Positions 9,457 through 17,329 of a DNA stretch of 64,000 nucleotides are shown here, in pieces. The position numbers and the translations under genes are program-made. This DNA comes from Streptomyces griseoincarnatus (GTDB taxonomy: Bacteria; Actinomycetota; Actinomycetes; Streptomycetales; Streptomycetaceae). The DNA lies in assembly GCA_014649575.1 (NCBI GenBank), contig BMTH01000007.1, forward strand, positions 1 to 64,000. The letters are read 5' to 3'. Every line of letters begins with the position of its first letter. Positions within the stretch are counted from its first letter, which is position 1. The notes below the pieces were generated by a model. That model did no database searches. It had not been told where the DNA came from and saw only the letters and a list, made by a program, of their open reading frames with translations.

Positions 9457-9782
9457 CAACCTCAAGGAGCTGTGCCGGCACTCTGTTCTTGGCCCTCCGT
9501 CAGATACGTCGCGTCGTACGTGCTGGTGAACTGGTGGCGGTAGGAGGCTTGGGGACGACACGATGGGCCTCTCAGGCGTTCCCTCTCTGCCGCCAGCGTC
9601 CAGGACTGTTCCCATCCCACGCTGCCCGTTACGTACGCGGTAAGGGACCAACGGTCCGCTGACAAAGCCGTGTTCCGGCTCCGTACCAATGCGAGCAGAC
9701 TCTAGGGTGGACTGTCCGTGGACAGATGAACTACCAAGCGGGCGCCACGCAGCGGTGACCAGCACCGATGCCAGAGACGCAA
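9457..9782. other. Non-coding right flank of the island
   Basis: No gene is recognised between the AIPR stop and the tRNA-like sequence. There is no integrase or excisionase here. If the island is a tRNA-integrated element, its recombinase is outside the window or lost. The open frame on the opposite strand over 9010-9903 runs mostly antisense to the AIPR gene and has no recognisable content. Confidence 0.45.
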
Positions 9783-9830
9783 GCGCCCTCCGGAGCCGTG
9801 TGCGCAGGTTCGAATCCTGCCGGTGGCACT
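9783..9830 (+). other. tRNA 3' fragment, candidate attachment site (att)
   Basis: The sequence contains a perfect T-arm (GCAGG, TTCGAAT loop, CCTGC) at about 9802-9818 followed by CGGTGGCA, which would be the 3' acceptor strand and discriminator. The preceding CCCTCCGGAG looks like a long variable arm, as in leucine or serine tRNAs. Upstream there is no matching GCCACCG acceptor strand, D-arm or anticodon arm, so this is not a complete tRNA. A duplicated tRNA 3' end is what site-specific integration leaves at the distal end of an element. Given its orientation, the intact tRNA should be to the left of the window and everything to its right is chromosome. Confidence 0.6.
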
Positions 9831-9882
9831 CGCTAGTCAGAAACTTGTAACTGTCATCTGACCAGGGCGAATGCCGACATAG

Positions 9883-9917
9883 GAGGGCGGGAGTCAGTCC
9901 CACTGACTCCCGCCCTC
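9883..9917. terminator. Strong bidirectional terminator hairpin
   Basis: A perfect 16-bp stem (9883-9898 with 9902-9917) closes a 3-nt CCC loop and is followed by TCGTTGTCTTTC. It lies just downstream of the tRNA 3' end, where a tRNA terminator belongs, and just after the stop of the leftward gene ending at 9940, so it can serve both directions. Confidence 0.8.
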
Positions 9918-9939
9918 TCGTTGTCTTTCATCGGTCCTC

Positions 9940-10833
9940 TCAGTGACTGGCCATGCCGCCGGCCCTCATCCGATGCCAGACCTCTCTTGCACGCCGCCGC
10001 AGAGCGGGAACCAGTTCGACGTTGTCCCCGCGTTCCGCGCTCTGCAGGAGTTCGGAGGTGACCACCAGCTCCGCGAAGCGCCCTTCCTCGCTGTCGAGAA
10101 TGGCGGAGAGCTCGTGCCGGAGGCGCTCTGCCGTCTCCGGCATCCCGAGGCTGTAGGCGTGCAGCAGAGCTGCGTCGTAGCCGGCCGGGGCGGTGCCCCA
10201 GCCCTCCCAGTCCAGGATGCCGAGTTCAGGGCCGACCAGGTTGGCCCAGTGCAGGTCACCGTGCGCGGTGGACCATGAGGGAGGCGTCGTGGGGACGGGC
10301 CCGCCGAGGAAAGCGAGGTACTTCGGCATGGCGCGGTCCAGGTACGCCTGGCGTACGGCCGTACGGTCAGTGTGGACCGCCGAGAGGTGCACCAGGGCCA
10401 TGCGTAGGTCGCTCCACCAGGCTGCCGGCAGGGGAGGTTCGGCGGGGACGAGCACAGGGGTGGGCGAGACTGCTCCACCGACGGCACGGTCGTACAGCTC
10501 TGCCTTGTAGGCGTTTCCTCCCTCCGTCCACTGCCGTACGAGACGTAGGCGAGGGCGCGGCACCTGCCGGGGGACCAGTTGTTCGGCGTCTTCCGGGCCC
10601 GTCCACAATTTGCCAGTCGCCTTGTCCGACAGGCTTTGGACGACACGCAGCCATCCCGGCCCGTAAGGGCCGGTGACCGGTCGGCCGAGCGTGCGCCCCC
10701 GCCACCCCCACGCCTCCTGGCCCTCTCCGCCGGACGGTCCAGCGTCAGAGGCCACCCCGAGGAAGCCGCACGCCACGGTATGGGCACTTCGCATACGCGC
10801 GGTGACCTCAGGGTCGTCAGGTTCCGAGGACAT
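9940..10833 (-). CDS. APH/choline-kinase-like phosphotransferase
   Basis: The 297-residue protein belongs to the aminoglycoside phosphotransferase (APH) fold family. It has the catalytic loop HGDLHWAN followed about 10 residues later by the metal-binding ILDWEG. A glycine-rich N-terminal lobe precedes it. Members phosphorylate small molecules or peptides; the substrate here is unknown. It is the last gene of the leftward operon starting with the peptide gene at 13053 and overlaps the end of the aldo/keto reductase gene by 17 bp. Its leader (TGAGAAGGGT then ATG) closely resembles the one before the oxygenase gene. In this context it may act on the peptide or a product derived from it rather than conferring antibiotic resistance (inference). 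Confidence 0.8.
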   Translation of the reverse strand: MSSEPDDPEVTARMRSAHTVACGFLGVASDAGPSGGEGQEAWGWRGRTLGRPVTGPYGPGWLRVVQSLSDKATGKLWTGPEDAEQLVPRQVPRPRLRLVRQWTEGGNAYKAELYDRAVGGAVSPTPVLVPAEPPLPAAWWSDLRMALVHLSAVHTDRTAVRQAYLDRAMPKYLAFLGGPVPTTPPSWSTAHGDLHWANLVGPELGILDWEGWGTAPAGYDAALLHAYSLGMPETAERLRHELSAILDSEEGRFAELVVTSELLQSAERGDNVELVPALRRRAREVWHRMRAGGMASH

Positions 10834-11713
10834 CGATGACCCTTCTCAGACGATCGGGCGACAAGGGCTCGCGGGCCGCAGCACCACGGGCATCGGCCCA
10901 GTGTGCCGGTGTGCTCGCCGACAGCAGGACCTGTGACACCCCCGGCGCCGACAGAGCGACCAGGAGCGCGGCCTGCGCCGGGGAGGCCGCGGCATCGATG
11001 CTGCGCACCAGCTCTTCAGTCATCGCGCCGGGCAGTTCGCCTCCTCCGAGCGGAGCCGATGCGAAGACGTCCAGCCCTGTTTCATGTGCTTCTGCCAGAC
11101 TTCCGCGCCCTTCGAGCGCGTCCGCCACTACGGCGAGGTGAACGAGGGAGACCGGGAACTGCACAGCCCGGAAGTGGTGGTGTGGCCCTCCCACGCTTTT
11201 GGCGAGTGCCGTCAGCTCCGGGACGGTGAACATGCCGTTCGACAGGCCCACCCAGGTGGCGACGCCGTAGCCGCCGATCTCGCCTGCGTCCGCCACGCCC
11301 TCCAGCTCCTCGAATGCCTCGGTCAGCATCCGCAGCAGGCCGGTCCGGTCCGGCCGGCCGTGTTCCGGATTGTGGACGAAGACCAGGTCCGGGACGCGGC
11401 CGAGGCGGGCGCGACTGCGAGCGACCTGCCAGGCGATATAGGGCCGCGTCAGGCAGTGGCCTCGATTGTGGTCGTACGGCAGCACCCCGGCGGCGCGTGC
11501 GGCACGCCGGTCGGAGTCGGGGACGAAGCCGACTTTGGTCGAGACCCGTACGTGGGGACACGCGCCGAGGAGCGGCCGCAACGAGCTCTCAGCCGTGTCG
11601 AACGCGTAATTCGGCGCCATGTCGACCCATGTCACCCCGGCGCTCAGGGCGGCGGCCACCGACTGTGCCACGTCACGGCACCGGTACGTGCCGGCGGCCA
11701 GCTGTGCGCTCAT
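10817..11713 (-). CDS. Aldo/keto reductase
   Basis: This 298-residue NAD(P)H-dependent aldo/keto reductase folds as a TIM barrel and reduces carbonyls. All four catalytic-tetrad positions seem present: Asp in TWVDMAPNY, Tyr in the same segment, Lys in VSTKVG and His in VFVHNPEHG. An ATG at 11713 overlapping the stop of the upstream oxygenase gene (ATGA) is the best start; reading further upstream would run into that gene. Third gene of the peptide-oxygenase-reductase-kinase operon, with overlaps on both sides suggesting tight coupling. A reductase following an oxygenase is chemically sensible for a carbonyl or oxidised side chain, but the substrate is unknown. Confidence 0.85.
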   Translation of the reverse strand: MSAQLAAGTYRCRDVAQSVAAALSAGVTWVDMAPNYAFDTAESSLRPLLGACPHVRVSTKVGFVPDSDRRAARAAGVLPYDHNRGHCLTRPYIAWQVARSRARLGRVPDLVFVHNPEHGRPDRTGLLRMLTEAFEELEGVADAGEIGGYGVATWVGLSNGMFTVPELTALAKSVGGPHHHFRAVQFPVSLVHLAVVADALEGRGSLAEAHETGLDVFASAPLGGGELPGAMTEELVRSIDAAASPAQAALLVALSAPGVSQVLLSASTPAHWADARGAAAREPLSPDRLRRVIDVLGT

Positions 11714-12894
11714 CCTGCTCGCCCCACGGCCGCGACCTCGCCGTCCACCAGTTCGCTCACAAGGTGCGCCACCTGTCCGACGCGAAGCCCGGCCGCTCGG
11801 GCGAGTGCGTCCAGGCGGTGACGTCCTCCGTCCACGAGGAGGGACAGCAGGGGCGCGGCCTGCGGGGAGAAGGTCCATTCTTCTCCCCCTGCCGTCAGTA
11901 CCGCGTTGCCCTCTCCGTCACTGCGCAACTGTGCGCGAGCGGTCACCAGGTGTACGGAGAGAGCGGGGTCGGGAGGTACTCCCTCCACGTACGGCAGTGA
12001 GGGCACCAGGCGGGCCCGGTCGGTGGCATCCCGCAAGGCGAGGAAGCGGTCGAGCAGCGTCCCGTGCTCGAACTCCTTCACGACGAGGTCGCCGAGCGAC
12101 CGCACGAAGTCCGCCTTCTCCTCCTCGGTTCCGAAGCGGGGCAGGTCGCTGCGTACGGTCGCTTCGCGACGCAGCTCCTCGGAGAGCCACTGGAGGAGGT
12201 CGGCACCGGTCGTCGTCTGCATGCCGCAGGTGAAGTGGAGGGAGTGGACACCTTCGGAGGCGGCGACCGCGTGCCACCAACCACGCGGCAGATAGAGCAT
12301 GTCCCCGGTGTGCAGAACCAGTTCGACGAGTGGCTCGTTCGGCGGTGGTTCGAGGACGTCCGTGTCGCGGTGCAGCGGGGCTTGTCTCGTGGGGCCGTAG
12401 ATGCGCCATCGCTTGGCGCCGTCGAGTTGGAGGACAAGGACATCGTGGTCGTCCCAATGAACTCCGAAGCCTTCCTCGGGCGTCCAGGAGGCGTAGGCGT
12501 TGACCTGGATGCCGGTGCGCAGGTGCCGTTCCAGCTCCTGGGCGAGCCGGCCGAGGGTCGGGTGCAGCTCGTCGACCGCGTCCAGTACCAGGGTGGCGCC
12601 ATCGGCGAGGTGGTGGTGCAGTTCGGCCGGCTTGAGCCGGTGCCACACGGTGCTGCGCCGGGTGGTGACCGGTACCGAGTAGGCGTGCTGGGGCAGGGTC
12701 TCACCACCCGCCGCAAGGCGCAGGCGGGGAGGTTCGAGCCGGTGGTGGGTGAGCAGGGCGTTCAGGTCGTCCCAGTTGAGCAGGCCGGCAAAGCGGTCCG
12801 GATCACCGGGGAAGTGACGGTAAGCGCGGCCGTACACCTGGGCGAGGAAGTCCTCGCCCAGGTGCGCGACCACCGCGGGTACGTCGGTGGTCAT
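11710..12894 (-). CDS. JmjC/cupin_4 family Fe(II)/2-oxoglutarate oxygenase
   Basis: The 394-residue protein resembles the cupin_4/JmjC ribosomal-oxygenase type (YcfD-like), which hydroxylates protein or peptide side chains using iron, O2 and 2-oxoglutarate. The iron facial triad is visible: H146 and D148 in FGVHWDDHD and the distal H208 in PRGWWHAV. A KRWRIYG strand follows the first motif. The C-terminal third looks like a winged-helix domain (DALARAAGLRVGQVAHLV). It starts 15 bp after the small-peptide gene with a GAAGGG ribosome-binding site and ends overlapping the aldo/keto reductase gene. Because these enzymes act on polypeptides, the adjacent 47-residue peptide is the obvious candidate substrate (inference). 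Confidence 0.85.
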   Translation of the reverse strand: MTTDVPAVVAHLGEDFLAQVYGRAYRHFPGDPDRFAGLLNWDDLNALLTHHRLEPPRLRLAAGGETLPQHAYSVPVTTRRSTVWHRLKPAELHHHLADGATLVLDAVDELHPTLGRLAQELERHLRTGIQVNAYASWTPEEGFGVHWDDHDVLVLQLDGAKRWRIYGPTRQAPLHRDTDVLEPPPNEPLVELVLHTGDMLYLPRGWWHAVAASEGVHSLHFTCGMQTTTGADLLQWLSEELRREATVRSDLPRFGTEEEKADFVRSLGDLVVKEFEHGTLLDRFLALRDATDRARLVPSLPYVEGVPPDPALSVHLVTARAQLRSDGEGNAVLTAGGEEWTFSPQAAPLLSLLVDGGRHRLDALARAAGLRVGQVAHLVSELVDGEVAAVGRAG

Positions 12895-12909
12895 CGGTGA
12901 CGGCCCTTC

Positions 12910-13053
12910 TCAGTCGTTGCCGTCGGATCGGCCGGTGGAACCGCCGTCCGAGGGCTGCTCGGCACTCGAACGGGCGGCGGCGATCCGGCGACGGGCGACC
13001 AGCAGACCGTGGTCCTCCTGGCCACCGGCCTTGGTGATGTTCTGCTCGGGCAT
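12910..13053 (-). CDS. Small peptide, candidate modified-peptide precursor
   Basis: A 47-residue peptide is encoded with an excellent ribosome-binding site (GAAGGAGAT, 7 nt before ATG at 13053). It begins MPEQNITKAGG. An Arg/Ala-rich central part follows (LLVARRRIAAARSS, about residues 17-30), and the hydrophilic Gly/Ser/Asp-rich tail ends in SDGND. It has no Cys and no signal peptide, so lanthipeptide-type chemistry is excluded. The JmjC/cupin oxygenase gene starts 15 bp downstream. I do not recognise the family. As first gene of an operon with oxygenase, reductase and kinase genes it could be a RiPP-like precursor or a small regulatory protein. Arg, His and Asn are the likeliest hydroxylation targets for a JmjC enzyme (inference). 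Confidence 0.68.
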   Translation of the reverse strand: MPEQNITKAGGQEDHGLLVARRRIAAARSSAEQPSDGGSTGRSDGND

Positions 13054-13192
13054 GGTGTGTATCTCCTTCGGTGTGGACGGCGGTGATGCTGTTGCCGCAC
13101 GAGAGTTGGCGGAAGCGAGCAGGTCGCCCGCTCCCTGGTCGTGGCGTCCTCGGTTGCCCCACCAGGGGTGGAAGGCAGGTCAGGGCGCCGGA

Positions 13193-13226
13193 ACCTGACT
13201 CGGCGCTTGCGTCTGCCGAGTCAGGT
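13193..13226 (-). terminator. Terminator hairpin between the ATPase gene and the peptide operon
   Basis: A perfect 12-bp stem (ACCTGACTCGGC at 13193-13204 with its complement at 13215-13226) closes a 10-nt loop, 11 bp beyond the stop of the leftward gene ending at 13237. It separates that gene from the peptide operon, which should therefore have its own promoter in 13054-13192. Confidence 0.7.
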
Positions 13227-13236
13227 GGTCGAATGG

Positions 13237-13782
13237 TCAGGTGGCGGCGACGGGCGTGCGGGAGTCACTGGGCGCACGGCTTCCCGGTTCAGCCATGGCG
13301 ACCAGCCGCTGCGCGTCTCCAGCCCCGAACGAGAAGTCACTCTCGGATGCGGCGGACGACGGGCGGGAGAGCGAGGGTGAACAACCCCCGATCTCGAACC
13401 AGACCGCCTTTCCCTCCTTGGTCGGCCGACAGCCCCACGCCTGGGCAAGGCCGTCGACCAATTGCAGTCCGCGCCCGCTCTCATCGTCCAGGCCGGCCGG
13501 TGTCCGCTCCGGGAGGCGGCCGCCCTTCGTGTCCTCGGCCTCCAGCCGCACCCGGAGCCCGTCCCAGCTCACCGTGACCTGGCAGCCCTCCCCTGTGTGC
13601 ACCACGGCGTTGGTGATCACTTCGCCGGTCAGCAGCTCCAGCGTCTCGATCGTGTCCTTTAGGAGCGGCACGTTCCAGTCACGGACGATCGCGACAACCC
13701 GGCGACGAGCGGACGGCACGGCGCGGATGTCGGGCGGGACACGGAAGGACGAGGACTTCGGGGCGGGCGTTCGGAACGTCAT
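13237..13782 (-). CDS. RsbW-like ATP-binding protein (HATPase_c_2)
   Basis: This 181-residue protein has the GHKL ATPase fold of the anti-sigma-factor RsbW family, very numerous in Streptomyces. The N-box (LLTGEVITNAVVHT) and G1/G2 region (DDESGRGLQLVDGLAQAWG) are both present. A Ser-rich, low-complexity tail follows. ATG 13782 is preceded by AGGAAGG; the longer reading from 13866 lacks a good start. It is divergent from the XRE regulator gene at 13960, and such ATPase/XRE pairs are common regulatory modules in streptomycetes. It could regulate the peptide operon downstream, from which it is separated by a terminator (inference). Confidence 0.8.
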   Translation of the reverse strand: MTFRTPAPKSSSFRVPPDIRAVPSARRRVVAIVRDWNVPLLKDTIETLELLTGEVITNAVVHTGEGCQVTVSWDGLRVRLEAEDTKGGRLPERTPAGLDDESGRGLQLVDGLAQAWGCRPTKEGKAVWFEIGGCSPSLSRPSSAASESDFSFGAGDAQRLVAMAEPGSRAPSDSRTPVAAT

Positions 13783-13959
13783 GGAGGGCGGACCTTCCTG
13801 GCGGTGTGCGTCGGAGTTCCACACAACCGCCCACAACGGACAACGCCCAGAGCACAATGGACGCACCGATGCGGCATCCGTGCGTCACTCCCGTGCCTCA
13901 CCTGGGGAGTCACGCAGCCGCAAGTCCTTGGCAGGGCAGGCGAAACGGAAGGCTGTCTC

Positions 13960-15126
13960 ATGGCGCACCATCGCAACGGCCTGGCAGCGCGCCGCCGAAC
14001 CGTGGGGCTCACCCAGGAAGCCCTTGCCGAGCGCATGCGGGTGGACCGCTCCACCGTCGCCCGGTGGGAGTCGGGCCGCACCGCTCCGCAGCCGTGGATG
14101 CGTCCACGGCTGGCCCGCCTTCTGCGTGTCGACGCCGAGGGCCTCAATGACCTGCTGACGGCGCGGTCACCGCATGACACACGGGGGCAGGACGCACTCG
14201 ATCACGCGCTCCTTCACCCGGACCGCGTCGATCTGCTCGCCGTGGCGACACTCCGCACGCACTTCGACGACTGTGCCTCGCGTTACGACCGTATGCCGTC
14301 GGCCGGCCTCATCGCGGAGGCGGCAGCACAGCTCAACCGCATCGACCAGCTCGCCTCCGGCTCCTCCCGCGGACGCGTACAGAGGGAGTTGCACGCTCTG
14401 CACGCCGACGCGTGCACCCTCATGGGGCAGTTGATCTGGGACGCCTCCCAGCGCCGTGATCACGCCACCGCGACGACGTATTACGAGCAGAGCGCCGGAC
14501 TCGCCCGCCACCTGCGGGACACCACTCTCGAAGCCCACGCCTTACTGCGCACCTGCTACGTCGCGCTGTACGGCGCACACGACGCCCAGGCCGGTCTGAC
14601 GCTCGCGGAACGAGCAGCCGACATCGCCGCGCGCACGAGCCCCGCCCTCTCCGGCCTGGCGCTCCTGCACGTCGCCGAAGCACACGCCATGCTGGGATCG
14701 GCGTCGGCCTGCGAACGTGCCCTCGCCGACGCGGAACGCCGGCTCGAGCGCGTGAACGCCGGCGACGCCGCAGCCGACCTCGTGTCTCCGACACAGTTCG
14801 GCCGCCTCGCGGGTTCCTGCTACCTCTCCCTCGGTGACCATCGACGCGCCGAAACCCTACTGGCCGGCACGGCGGAGGAGCTGCGGGACCGGCGAAAGTC
14901 ACGCGCGATCGTGCTGGGGAACCTTACCCTCGCCCGTATCCGTCAGCGCGACGTCGAGGCGGGGGTGGCCAGCCTCACCGAAGCCATCACCGAACTGGAG
15001 ACCACCCGCGGAGGCGGAGGCCTGAACATCGTCTTCGGAGCCGCCCGTGAACTGCGTCCCTGGCGACAGGAATCCCTTGTCGCAGAGGTCCACGACAGAC
15101 TGCTCGGCCTGATGACGGCAGCGTAG
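13960..15126 (+). CDS. XRE-family helix-turn-helix regulator with TPR-like C-terminus
   Basis: The 388-residue protein has an N-terminal XRE/HTH_3 DNA-binding domain (residues about 7-60, with GLTQEALAERMRVDRSTVAR and WESGR). A long all-helical, alanine-rich region of TPR type follows. This plan is typical of streptomycete regulators sensing peptides or partner proteins. The ATG at 13960 follows a GGAAGG site. The folate cyclo-ligase-like gene starts 20 bp downstream on the same strand, so the two are likely co-transcribed. It is divergent from the RsbW-like gene. The target promoter is not known; the peptide operon is the nearest candidate. Confidence 0.85.
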   Translation: MAHHRNGLAARRRTVGLTQEALAERMRVDRSTVARWESGRTAPQPWMRPRLARLLRVDAEGLNDLLTARSPHDTRGQDALDHALLHPDRVDLLAVATLRTHFDDCASRYDRMPSAGLIAEAAAQLNRIDQLASGSSRGRVQRELHALHADACTLMGQLIWDASQRRDHATATTYYEQSAGLARHLRDTTLEAHALLRTCYVALYGAHDAQAGLTLAERAADIAARTSPALSGLALLHVAEAHAMLGSASACERALADAERRLERVNAGDAAADLVSPTQFGRLAGSCYLSLGDHRRAETLLAGTAEELRDRRKSRAIVLGNLTLARIRQRDVEAGVASLTEAITELETTRGGGGLNIVFGAARELRPWRQESLVAEVHDRLLGLMTAA

Positions 15127-15145
15127 GAGAGCGAAGGAGACACCG

Positions 15146-15871
15146 GTGGCAGCCAACTCCCTGGAGCACGCCAAGCAGGCGGTGCGCACGCAGGTCTGGG
15201 ACGCTCTGACCGCTGCGGACGCCGTCCACGACGCTTCCGTTCACGGCCGCATCCCCCACTTCAAGGGCGCCGAGCAAGCTGCAGACCGGCTTGCGGCACT
15301 CCCCGTCTGGCAGGGTGCGAGCGTCGTCAAGGCGGTACCGGACAAGGCTCAACTCCCGGTGCGCGCACGGGCTCTGGAGGAAGGCAAAACCGTCTATATG
15401 GCAGTCCCGAAGCTGGCGTCCCTCAAGCCCTTCTATCTCCTCGACCCGGCTGCCCTCACCGTCCCGCCCGCCGAGGCCGCAGCCAGCCGCACCGCTGCCG
15501 CCATCGCCCCCACCGTCGAGGTCGACGCCCTGCGCCCACTGGACCTGATCGTCCTCGGCAGCGTCGCCGTCAACCGCGACGGCGCCCGTATCGGCAAGGG
15601 TGCCGGCTACTCCGACATCGAGTTCGCCTTGCTCACCGAGGCCGGCCTGGTGACACCGGAGACCGTCGTCGTCACCACCGTCCACTCACTCCAGGTGACC
15701 GAGACTCCGATCCCCACCACCGAGCATGACGTCGGCGTTGACCTGATCGTCACCCCCGAGGAGACCATCACCTGCGCGAACCCTCACCGACCGTCAGGGG
15801 TCGACTGGTCGGCCCTCACGGCGGAAAAGATCGCCGCGATTCCAGCGCTTACGGCTCGGCAGGCTTCCTGA
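15146..15871 (+). CDS. 5-formyltetrahydrofolate cyclo-ligase family protein
   Basis: The 241-residue protein belongs to the 5-FCL/MTHFS family, whose classical members convert 5-formyl-THF to 5,10-methenyl-THF using ATP. The loop reads GKGAGYSD instead of the classical G-R-G-G-G-Y-Y-D, and HDVGVDLIVTPEE follows. This is closer to the MTHFSD-like subgroup, whose activity is not established. GTG 15146 is preceded by GAAGGAGA. It lies 20 bp after the XRE regulator. The operon partner suggests a regulatory or accessory role rather than the housekeeping enzyme (inference). Confidence 0.75.
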   Translation: MAANSLEHAKQAVRTQVWDALTAADAVHDASVHGRIPHFKGAEQAADRLAALPVWQGASVVKAVPDKAQLPVRARALEEGKTVYMAVPKLASLKPFYLLDPAALTVPPAEAAASRTAAAIAPTVEVDALRPLDLIVLGSVAVNRDGARIGKGAGYSDIEFALLTEAGLVTPETVVVTTVHSLQVTETPIPTTEHDVGVDLIVTPEETITCANPHRPSGVDWSALTAEKIAAIPALTARQAS

Positions 15872-15911
15872 AGACTCCTCGGCAGGGTCCCCGGCCAGTG
15901 GGCAGTGCATG

Positions 15912-17141
15912 TCAGCCGACCTCGGGCTTGCCTGCAGTGAGGGCGCACAGTGTGCGGTGGTACGCGATGTGCGCCTCATCCATCGGGTGTCTGGGGTCGC
16001 GTCGGAGCGGGCGAGGCTCTCTGCCGTCTCTCGTTCCTCTGACCAGGCCGTCGGGGTCGACGTAGATCTCCAAGCCGTCGAAGAGGACGTGGCAGTTCGG
16101 GCACAGGCACAGAAGGTTCTGGAGTTCGTCCGGGCCGTGGTGAGGGCTGCCCAGGCCTCTTATGTGCGCGGCTTGGCTGTACGGGCGGTTCAGGTAGCGG
16201 AGGGTGGTGCCGCAGATCTGGCAGCGGTTGCCCTCAAGCTCCTTGACCCTCCTGGCCAGAGCTTCGTCTCGGACGATGACGGAGCGGGTCTCGTCACGGC
16301 GGGGAGCGCGGCCAATCGCCCGACCGTACTCGTCCGTGGCGCCCTCGGCGTTATCGTCCTCCGACGGGCTCAGCAGGCCACCGGCTGTGCTGTATCCGGA
16401 CAGGCCTGTCCGGGCGAAGAGGGTTTGACGGTCGGCGTCCTCGAGATACGTCTCGCAGATCGTGGCGATGGCCTCCAGGCGGGTCACCGGATCGCGGAGA
16501 AGATTCGCGGTCTCGGCCGTGAAGCCTGCCTGCGGATGGTGCTCGTCGAAGGTGCCAGTCGTAGGCATTCTCTTGGCGAGCTCGGCCGGTATGCCTCGTA
16601 CCTCCCAAAGTTCGCTGCCCTGGAGGTGCCAGAACGGATACTCCGGTGTGGCCTTCGCGTTGGGAAGGCCGAACTCGACAAGGAGCGGGCCGACCTCGTC
16701 CCGGAACGTTGGCCACGAGGTCAGGCGAGGCCGGTCGTCGGCTGCGCGGGATATCGCCCACAGGAGGCTCAACGGTTGGTGGCGGCTGGGCGCGGGGTTG
16801 CCGGGGCCACGGGAGACCTTGAGGTTCCGTAGCCGCGCCAGCAGAGCAGCGCGGTTGCTGGATGGCTCCCCGGTTTCCACCACGAAGCCGAGCTCGCGCA
16901 GGCATCGCGCCACTGTGGCCGCACCGCCGCTGAAGTCCCGCGCCTTCCAGAAGACACCTGTGGCATAGCCATGGGCGACGCCCGCGATGGCCTTCGAGTC
17001 GTAGCGACGACCATCCAGGACCAGCTCGTACGACATGGCTCGCCCGAAGCCATACGTCCGGAGGAACTCGTCCCGGCCCAGGCAGCGGAACTCTTCGGTC
17101 GCCGCGATGACGTGCTCGCGCCTGATGTCGCCAAGTCCCAT
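15912..17141 (-). CDS. SBD-HNH endonuclease, candidate phosphorothioate-DNA-dependent (type IV) restriction enzyme
   Basis: The 409-residue protein resembles the ScoMcrA/SprMcrA group. An N-terminal head domain (about 1-90) contains SYELVLDGRRYDSKAIAGVA. A sulfur-binding-domain-like segment (about 100-185) has APSRHQPLSLLWAI and YPFWHLQGSELWEV, the hallmark pattern of DNA phosphorothioate-binding SBDs. The C-terminal HNH nuclease has C307-x2-C310, H326, N342 and C347-x2-C350-H351. No SRA (5-methylcytosine) domain is visible. Such enzymes cut DNA carrying Dnd-type sulfur modification. No dnd genes occur in the window, consistent with defence against modified incoming DNA. The start is taken as ATG 17141, where the head domain begins; the ribosome-binding site is weak. 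Confidence 0.75.
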   Translation of the reverse strand: MGLGDIRREHVIAATEEFRCLGRDEFLRTYGFGRAMSYELVLDGRRYDSKAIAGVAHGYATGVFWKARDFSGGAATVARCLRELGFVVETGEPSSNRAALLARLRNLKVSRGPGNPAPSRHQPLSLLWAISRAADDRPRLTSWPTFRDEVGPLLVEFGLPNAKATPEYPFWHLQGSELWEVRGIPAELAKRMPTTGTFDEHHPQAGFTAETANLLRDPVTRLEAIATICETYLEDADRQTLFARTGLSGYSTAGGLLSPSEDDNAEGATDEYGRAIGRAPRRDETRSVIVRDEALARRVKELEGNRCQICGTTLRYLNRPYSQAAHIRGLGSPHHGPDELQNLLCLCPNCHVLFDGLEIYVDPDGLVRGTRDGREPRPLRRDPRHPMDEAHIAYHRTLCALTAGKPEVG

Positions 17142-17329
17142 GTGCGGCAGGCTAGTCGGACGGTATGAAGAATTATGTACCCGGCAGGCAGCGATCACGC
17201 GGGCGCTCCTCCGCCTTTCGGCGGTGTCTGACGCCCCGCTCTCCTGCCCGGCCTCCCTCAGCCGTCACCGCAGCCGCTCCGTACACCCGCACACCGCTCA
17301 CCCCACACGGCGGTGGCATACGGAGTAGC

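Noticed and set aside
9742..9830. Complete tRNA gene
   Set aside because: The 3' half is convincing, but no acceptor 5' strand, D-arm or anticodon arm with correct pairing was found upstream.
9010..9903. Leftward open frame over the end of the AIPR gene
   Set aside because: No ribosome-binding site or domain; mostly antisense to the AIPR gene.
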